Assembly: GCA_947039985.1 (NCBI GenBank)
Contig: CAMRAP010000051.1
Span: forward strand, 1 to 9,912
From: an uncultured Odoribacter sp.
GTDB lineage: Bacteria > Bacteroidota > Bacteroidia > Bacteroidales > Marinifilaceae
Direction: 5' to 3'
Length of the DNA: 9,912 nucleotides
Both the position numbers and the translations under genes were made by a program. The notes below the pieces were generated by a model. It had not been told where the DNA came from. It did no database searches and worked only from the letters and a program-made list of their open reading frames with translations. This document shows, piece by piece, positions 6,090 through 9,912 of the stretch. Each line of letters starts with the position of its first letter. The first letter of the stretch is position 1.

Positions 6090-7190
6090 ATGAGTTTGCA
6101 GTGTGGAATCGTAGGATTACCAAATGTTGGTAAGTCCACTTTATTTAATTGTTTAAGTAATGCTAAGGCGCAGTCAGCTAATTTCCCTTTTTGTACAATA
6201 GAGCCGAATGTTGGTGTTATAACTGTACCAGATGATCGTTTGAACAAGTTAGTTGAAATTGTAAATCCACAAAACACTCAGCCTGCTGTTGTGGAGATTG
6301 TAGATATTGCTGGTTTGGTGAAAGGTGCAAGTAAAGGTGAAGGTTTAGGAAACAAATTTCTTTCTAATATACGTGAAACAGATGCTATTATTCATGTCTT
6401 GCGTTGTTTTGATGACGATAATATTATACATGTAGATGGAAGTGTCGATCCGATTCGTGATAAAGAGATCATTGATATTGAGTTACAATTAAAAGATCTT
6501 GAAACTGTAGAAAATAGATTACAGAAAGATGGGAAAAGAGCAATGACAGGAAAGGATGCTAATGCAAAGCGTTTTGTGGAGGTCTTGGAAATGTATAAAG
6601 CTGCTTTAGAACAAGGTCTTTCTGTTAGAACTGTAGAGTTGGATGACTTACAACAGGAGGCGGTAAAAGATATGCAACTTTTAACGAATAAGCCTGTCTT
6701 ATATGTTTGCAATGTAGATGAAGGATCGGTGGTGAATGGAAATAAATATGTAGATGTTGTTCGTGAAGCAGTGAAAGATGAAGGTGCACAAGTGTTGTTT
6801 ATTGGTGCTGGTATCGAATCAGATATTGCAGAGCTTGAAACATACGAAGAGAAGCAGATGTTTTTAGAGGATATAGGATTAAAAGAGGCTGGGGTGAATA
6901 AGTTGATACGTACAGCTTATTATTTATTGAATTTACAGACTTATTTTACAGCAGGAGTAAAAGAGGTACGTGCTTGGACTTTTAAGAAGGGTATGAAAGC
7001 TCCTCAAACTGCAGGGGTTATACATACAGATTTTGAAAAAGGTTTTATTCGTGCAGAGGTGATCAAATATGAAGATTTTGTTCATTATGGTTCAGAAGCA
7101 AAATGCAAGGAAGCTGGAAAGATGGCTGTTGAAGGAAAAGAATATGTTGTACAGGATGGAGATATGATGAACTTCCGTTTTAACGTATAA
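6090..7190 (+). CDS. ychF: YchF/OLA1 family redox-regulated ATPase
   Basis: A 366-residue Obg-like P-loop ATPase, standard length. G1 is GLPNVGKST (9-17). DIAGLVKGASKGEGLGNKFL (72-91) is the YchF switch II signature, in which Leu replaces the catalytic Gln of classical GTPases (HAS-type). The G4 motif is NVDE (208-211) instead of NKxD, the change that makes this family prefer ATP over GTP. A central coiled-coil insertion covers about 125-195, and the C-terminal TGS domain about 278-362 contains the LNLQTYFTAG and AGVIHTDFEKGFI segments. The protein binds ribosomes and is linked to translation and oxidative-stress responses in other bacteria. The ATG at 6090 gives the expected MxLxCGIVGLPNVG start. 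It has its own promoter box at 6055 and ends in the shared terminator at 7234-7280. Assignment is very secure. Confidence 0.97.
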   Translation: MSLQCGIVGLPNVGKSTLFNCLSNAKAQSANFPFCTIEPNVGVITVPDDRLNKLVEIVNPQNTQPAVVEIVDIAGLVKGASKGEGLGNKFLSNIRETDAIIHVLRCFDDDNIIHVDGSVDPIRDKEIIDIELQLKDLETVENRLQKDGKRAMTGKDANAKRFVEVLEMYKAALEQGLSVRTVELDDLQQEAVKDMQLLTNKPVLYVCNVDEGSVVNGNKYVDVVREAVKDEGAQVLFIGAGIESDIAELETYEEKQMFLEDIGLKEAGVNKLIRTAYYLLNLQTYFTAGVKEVRAWTFKKGMKAPQTAGVIHTDFEKGFIRAEVIKYEDFVHYGSEAKCKEAGKMAVEGKEYVVQDGDMMNFRFNV

Positions 7191-7233
7191 ATAAATTATA
7201 TTTTATATCAATAAAGAGCTTGTCTCATATATA

Positions 7234-7280
7234 AAAAAACACACTCCTAAATTTAACAAGAACTTAGGAGTGTGTTTTTT
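7234..7280. terminator. Bidirectional rho-independent terminator between ychF and the ManC homologue
   Basis: A perfect 17-bp inverted repeat (7234-7250 and 7264-7280) with a 13-base loop (7251-7263). The core CACACTCCTAA/TTAGGAGTGTG is flanked by A6 on the left and T6 on the right, so a U-tract follows the hairpin in either direction. It lies 43 bases after the ychF stop and 23 bases past the end of the convergent manC-like gene, and can end both transcripts. Confidence 0.85.
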
Positions 7281-7303
7281 ATTCGGATATTAGGACAGCT
7301 TTT

Positions 7304-8368
7304 CTATTTTTTGAGACGGAAAGTTTTTTCAAAGCGTTTGATCTCATCCTCGTCTTTTCGGTGGCAAATCATTAAATAATGATCACTCTCAGCGATAATT
7401 ATATCATCAAGACCTTGTATAATTACATTCTTTCGAGAAGGAACATTGATGATACAGTTGTGTGTATTGTTGAGAATAACTTTATCTGAATGATATACAT
7501 TATTCTGTTCGTCTTTTTCGCAAAGCGAATGAAAAGCATTCCAAGTTCCAACATTCGACCAGCCAAAACTACCTTGTAGTACGTATACATTCGAAGATTT
7601 TTCCATGATACCTACATCTATAGATATATTGTAGCATTCTCCATATACATTTTTGATAAAATCCTCTTCCTTTAGAGTGTTTAATTGGCTGTTTGTTGTG
7701 AAAAGTGCATGTAAATCAGGCATATGAGTCTGGAATTCATGTATGATATCTTCTATGCGCCAAATGAATATACCAGCATTCCATAAAAATTCGTTTGAGT
7801 CGTAAAAAACCTTAGCCAGGTTTTCGTCTGGCTTTTCGGTAAACGTTTTGACTTTCAAGGTTTTTTTTGTCTCATCTCTCTCATTGACTTGAATATATCC
7901 ATATTCTGTTTCCACTCGAGTAGGGATTATTCCAATGGTAAGTAAACCGCCATTGTTTTCTACAAACTCTACGCCTTCGTGTAAATCTTGTAGATATGCT
8001 GCATCGTTGCAAATAAAATGGTCAGAAGGAATAGCGATCATAGATGCCGTTGGATCTATTCCATGAATTTTATAAGTAGCATATGCGATACATGTGGCCG
8101 TATTTTTAGAATATGGTTCAAGTAGAATGTTTTCGATCAAAATTTCAGGAATTTGTTCTTGAGTGATTTCAGCATATTCTTTACCAGTGATAATAAAAAT
8201 TCGATTTTTAGGAAAAAATTGTGCTGCACGTTCGTAAGTTTGTCTAATAAAACTTTTTCCAGTGCCTAGAATATCAGAAAATTGCTTCGGTTTACGTTGA
8301 TTACTTATTGGCCAGAAATAGTTACCGACACCTCCTGCCATGATGACACAGTATGAGTTTAAGTTCAT
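7304..8368 (-). CDS. Mannose-1-phosphate guanylyltransferase homologue with deviating active-site motifs
   Basis: A 354-residue sugar-nucleotide transferase of the ManC/GMP family, which makes GDP-mannose from mannose-1-phosphate and GTP in the cytoplasm for glycans. Recognisable parts are AGGVGNYFWP...KPKQF (11-30), EPYSKNTA (84-91), IPSDH (113-117), FTEKP (176-180), WNAGIF (196-201), SIDVGIMEKS (249-258) and WSNVGTW (270-276). Length fits the single-domain form without the C-terminal isomerase domain. Several key residues differ from the usual pattern: Tyr17 replaces the signature Arg (GxGxR), Lys88 replaces Arg in EPxxRNTAP, and Asn272 replaces the Asp of WSDVG, expected to bind metal. Lys28 and Asp116 are kept. 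It may be a weak, altered-specificity or non-catalytic paralogue. It has its own promoter candidate at 8414-8421 and no operon partners visible. The fold is sure; the activity is uncertain. Confidence 0.82.
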   Translation of the reverse strand: MNLNSYCVIMAGGVGNYFWPISNQRKPKQFSDILGTGKSFIRQTYERAAQFFPKNRIFIITGKEYAEITQEQIPEILIENILLEPYSKNTATCIAYATYKIHGIDPTASMIAIPSDHFICNDAAYLQDLHEGVEFVENNGGLLTIGIIPTRVETEYGYIQVNERDETKKTLKVKTFTEKPDENLAKVFYDSNEFLWNAGIFIWRIEDIIHEFQTHMPDLHALFTTNSQLNTLKEEDFIKNVYGECYNISIDVGIMEKSSNVYVLQGSFGWSNVGTWNAFHSLCEKDEQNNVYHSDKVILNNTHNCIINVPSRKNVIIQGLDDIIIAESDHYLMICHRKDEDEIKRFEKTFRLKK

Positions 8369-8413
8369 TTGTATGTTTTTAATATTTACGTATTATCTTA
8401 TCAAAAGATATAC

Positions 8414-8421
8414 CAAATATA
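8414..8421 (-). promoter_or_regulatory. Candidate -7 box TATATTTG for the ManC homologue
   Basis: The plus strand CAAATATA reads TATATTTG on the minus strand, matching TAnnTTTG. It predicts a transcription start near 8408 and a leader of about 40 bases before the ATG at 8368. No clear -33 TTG is visible. Confidence 0.45.
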
Positions 8422-8511
8422 GTACTTTTTACACCTAAAACAGAGAATCTATTTAAATAGTCAGTATAAAATTTCATAAAGACTCTTTAATTATCTTCAC
8501 TCTTACTTCTG

Positions 8512-8542
8512 TTGGTAAATCCATGAATAATTTATACTTTTA
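8512..8542 (+). promoter_or_regulatory. Candidate promoter of the mlaEF operon
   Basis: TTG at 8512-8514 and TACTTTTA at 8535-8542 (TAnnTTT kept, final G replaced by A) are separated by 20 bases, the normal distance for Bacteroidota -33 and -7 elements. Transcription would begin near 8549, giving a leader of only about 12 bases to the ATG at 8561, or about 45 to the alternative ATG at 8594. Confidence 0.4.
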
Positions 8543-8560
8543 CATAGATTTTCTAGCGAC

Positions 8561-9331
8561 ATGCGTATTGGGGGATTTTTAATCAATGATAGTATGACTT
8601 TTTTATATACACTGGGACAATATCTTATTTTTATTCGAAAAGCTTTTTCTCGTCCAGAGAAAGGACGTATTTATATGAAAGACTTAGTCTTAGAGTTTGA
8701 AAAATTGGGGCTGAATTCTATAATCCTTGTTCTAATTATTTCATTTTTTATAGGTGCTGTATTGACATTACAGACCGCATATAATATGCAAAGTCCCTTA
8801 TTACCTCGCTATTTAATAGGTTATCTTACCAGAGAAACTATGTTGTTAGAATTTTCTTCAACTATAGTGAGTTTGATTTTGGCTGGGAAAATAGGGAGTA
8901 ATATCGCTTCGGAGATAGGGAGTATGCGTATAACAGAGCAGATAGATGCATTAGAAATGATGGGAGTAAATGCCATTTCCTATTTGGTTGGTCCCAAAAT
9001 AGTTGCCTCTCTTTTTATTAACCCTTTCCTTTATATCTTCAGTGTTTTTGTTGGGATATTTGGAGGAATAATTGCTGGAATAGTGACGGGTGTAGTTAAT
9101 TTAGAAGATTTTATTTATGGTTTGCATTTTTCATTTAATCCTTATTATGTGACATATTCAATTATAAAAACGATGTTTTTTGCTTTTATATTCACGTCAA
9201 TTCCTGCATTTTATGGTTATAATGTACAAGGGGGAGCGCGGGAAGTTGGAAAGGCAGGCACTAAAGCTGTTGTGGACACAAGTATTGCGATTCTGACAGC
9301 AAATCTAATATTAACGCAAATAATGTTGTAA
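8561..9331 (+). CDS. mlaE: MlaE family ABC transporter permease
   Basis: The membrane subunit of an Mla-type phospholipid ABC transporter that moves lipids between the inner membrane and the periplasmic MCE protein MlaD. The 256-residue protein has an amphipathic N-terminal interface helix (about 13-30), then about five membrane helices. The family signature is clear: AGKIGSNIASEIGSMRITEQ (108-127) followed by IDALEMMGVN (128-137), where EQIDAL is the helix that couples to the ATPase. YNVQGGAREVGKA (220-232) is the second conserved loop. The ATG at 8561 is taken as start, but Met12 (8594) would give 245 residues, nearer the usual Bacteroidota length, and the first 11 residues are not family-like; either start is possible. 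Its stop overlaps the start of mlaF by one base. Assignment is secure; transport direction cannot be read from sequence. Confidence 0.93.
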   Translation: MRIGGFLINDSMTFLYTLGQYLIFIRKAFSRPEKGRIYMKDLVLEFEKLGLNSIILVLIISFFIGAVLTLQTAYNMQSPLLPRYLIGYLTRETMLLEFSSTIVSLILAGKIGSNIASEIGSMRITEQIDALEMMGVNAISYLVGPKIVASLFINPFLYIFSVFVGIFGGIIAGIVTGVVNLEDFIYGLHFSFNPYYVTYSIIKTMFFAFIFTSIPAFYGYNVQGGAREVGKAGTKAVVDTSIAILTANLILTQIML

Positions 9332-9912
9332 TGATTAGAGTTGAAAAATTAGATAAGTCTTTTGATGCTCGACAAGTATTATCAGATATAAATGTCACCT
9401 TTGAGACTGGTAAGGTAAATTTGATTATTGGTAAAAGTGGCTCAGGGAAGACTGTGTTATTAAAATCGTTAATTGGTTTACATGGTATTGATAATGGTCA
9501 TGTTTATTATGGAGATCGTGATCTAACACAAATGAATACCAAGCAAATTAAAAACTTACGCAAGGAAATCGGAATGGTCTTTCAGGGTGGTGCTCTTTTT
9601 GATTCGCAAACAGTTTTAGAAAATGTGCTATTTCCCTTAGAAATATTTTCTACTCTTTCTGCAGAAGAAAGGCATGAAAGAGCTCTTTTTTGTTTGAATC
9701 GGGTGGAATTGAAAGATGTAGAATATTTATATCCTTCGGAAATAAGTGGAGGAATGAAAAAGCGCGTGTCCATTGCTCGAGCTATTGTCTTACAGCCAAA
9801 ATTTTTGTTTTGCGATGAACCGAATTCAGGATTAGATCCTTTAACATCCATTGTGATTGATAATTTAATTAGTGAGATCACGCACGAATATGGAATGACA
9901 ACTGTGGTCAAT
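9331..9912 (+). CDS. mlaF: ABC transporter ATP-binding protein, MlaF-like (partial, cut by window edge)
   Basis: The first 194 residues of the ATPase subunit that powers the MlaE permease; full-length homologues have about 250-270. Walker A is GKSGSGKT (34-41), the Q-loop glutamine is Q85 in VFQGG, the ABC signature is SGGMKKR (139-145), Walker B ends LFCDEP with D162 and catalytic E163, and the D-loop is SGLDP (166-170). The window ends at TVVN, just before the expected H-loop histidine (THD). Asn165 in DEPNSGLDP, where other ABC proteins have Thr, is, as I recall, characteristic of Bacteroidota MlaF. The start ATG (9331-9333) shares its A with the last base of the mlaE stop (TAATG), so the two are translationally coupled. 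An MCE-domain mlaD gene is expected further right, outside this window. Confidence 0.93.
   Translation, partial: MIRVEKLDKSFDARQVLSDINVTFETGKVNLIIGKSGSGKTVLLKSLIGLHGIDNGHVYYGDRDLTQMNTKQIKNLRKEIGMVFQGGALFDSQTVLENVLFPLEIFSTLSAEERHERALFCLNRVELKDVEYLYPSEISGGMKKRVSIARAIVLQPKFLFCDEPNSGLDPLTSIVIDNLISEITHEYGMTTVVN

Noticed and set aside
6026..6277. 83-codon minus-strand frame overlapping the start of ychF
   Set aside because: Antisense to the conserved P-loop of ychF; no independent evidence for expression.
6392..6712. 106-codon minus-strand frame inside ychF
   Set aside because: Antisense shadow of a highly conserved gene; Ser-rich translation typical of reversed coding sequence.
9582..9911. 109-codon minus-strand frame at the right edge
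   Set aside because: It is antisense to the ABC signature and Walker B of the MlaF ATPase, which explains this DNA fully.
1..9912. Mobile element, CRISPR array, defence island or new gene system
   Set aside because: No transposase, integrase, direct-repeat array or unfamiliar gene cluster was seen. All sizeable genes fall into known families and base composition looks even along the window.

Overview
This is an AT-rich window whose gene content and signals point to a member of the Bacteroidota, most likely Bacteroidales. The signs are several TAnnTTTG (-7 type) promoter boxes, a near absence of Shine-Dalgarno sequences, a DUF5715-type lipoprotein, a LysO exporter encoded as two proteins, a POTRA-less Omp85 barrel, and an MlaE/MlaF pair with the Bacteroidota-type DEPNSGLDP D-loop. 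I cannot name genus or species from the sequence.

Layout. (1) Positions 1-53 (minus) hold the first 17 codons of a probable MFS transporter, with its promoter and an operator-like inverted repeat just upstream. (2) Positions 211-3744 (minus) hold a compact leftward three-gene run, transcribed as an Omp85-family outer-membrane barrel, then a MATE efflux pump, then an MltD-like lytic transglycosylase. It ends in a strong terminator at 144-197. (3) A 295-bp divergent intergenic region carries candidate promoters for both sides. (4) Positions 4040-6039 (plus) hold yqeY, the two halves of a LysO-type lysine exporter, and a DUF5715/M15-like lipoprotein, with spacers of 18-22 bases, so probably one operon. 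(5) Positions 6090-7190 (plus) hold ychF with its own promoter. It converges on a mannose-1-phosphate guanylyltransferase homologue at 7304-8368 (minus), and the two share a 17-bp bidirectional terminator. (6) From 8561 to the right edge (plus) lies an mlaE-mlaF lipid-transport operon; mlaF is cut by the window end.

Most genes concern the cell envelope: peptidoglycan cleavage, an outer-membrane barrel, efflux, amino-acid export, sugar-nucleotide synthesis and phospholipid transport. YqeY and YchF are translation-linked housekeeping proteins. I found no mobile element, CRISPR array, tRNA, rRNA or defence island, and no convincing new biological system. The observations most worth a second look are the ManC homologue, whose nucleotidyltransferase motifs deviate at several key positions; the zinc-site lipoprotein of unknown substrate; and the inverted repeat straddling the predicted start of transcription of the MFS gene.
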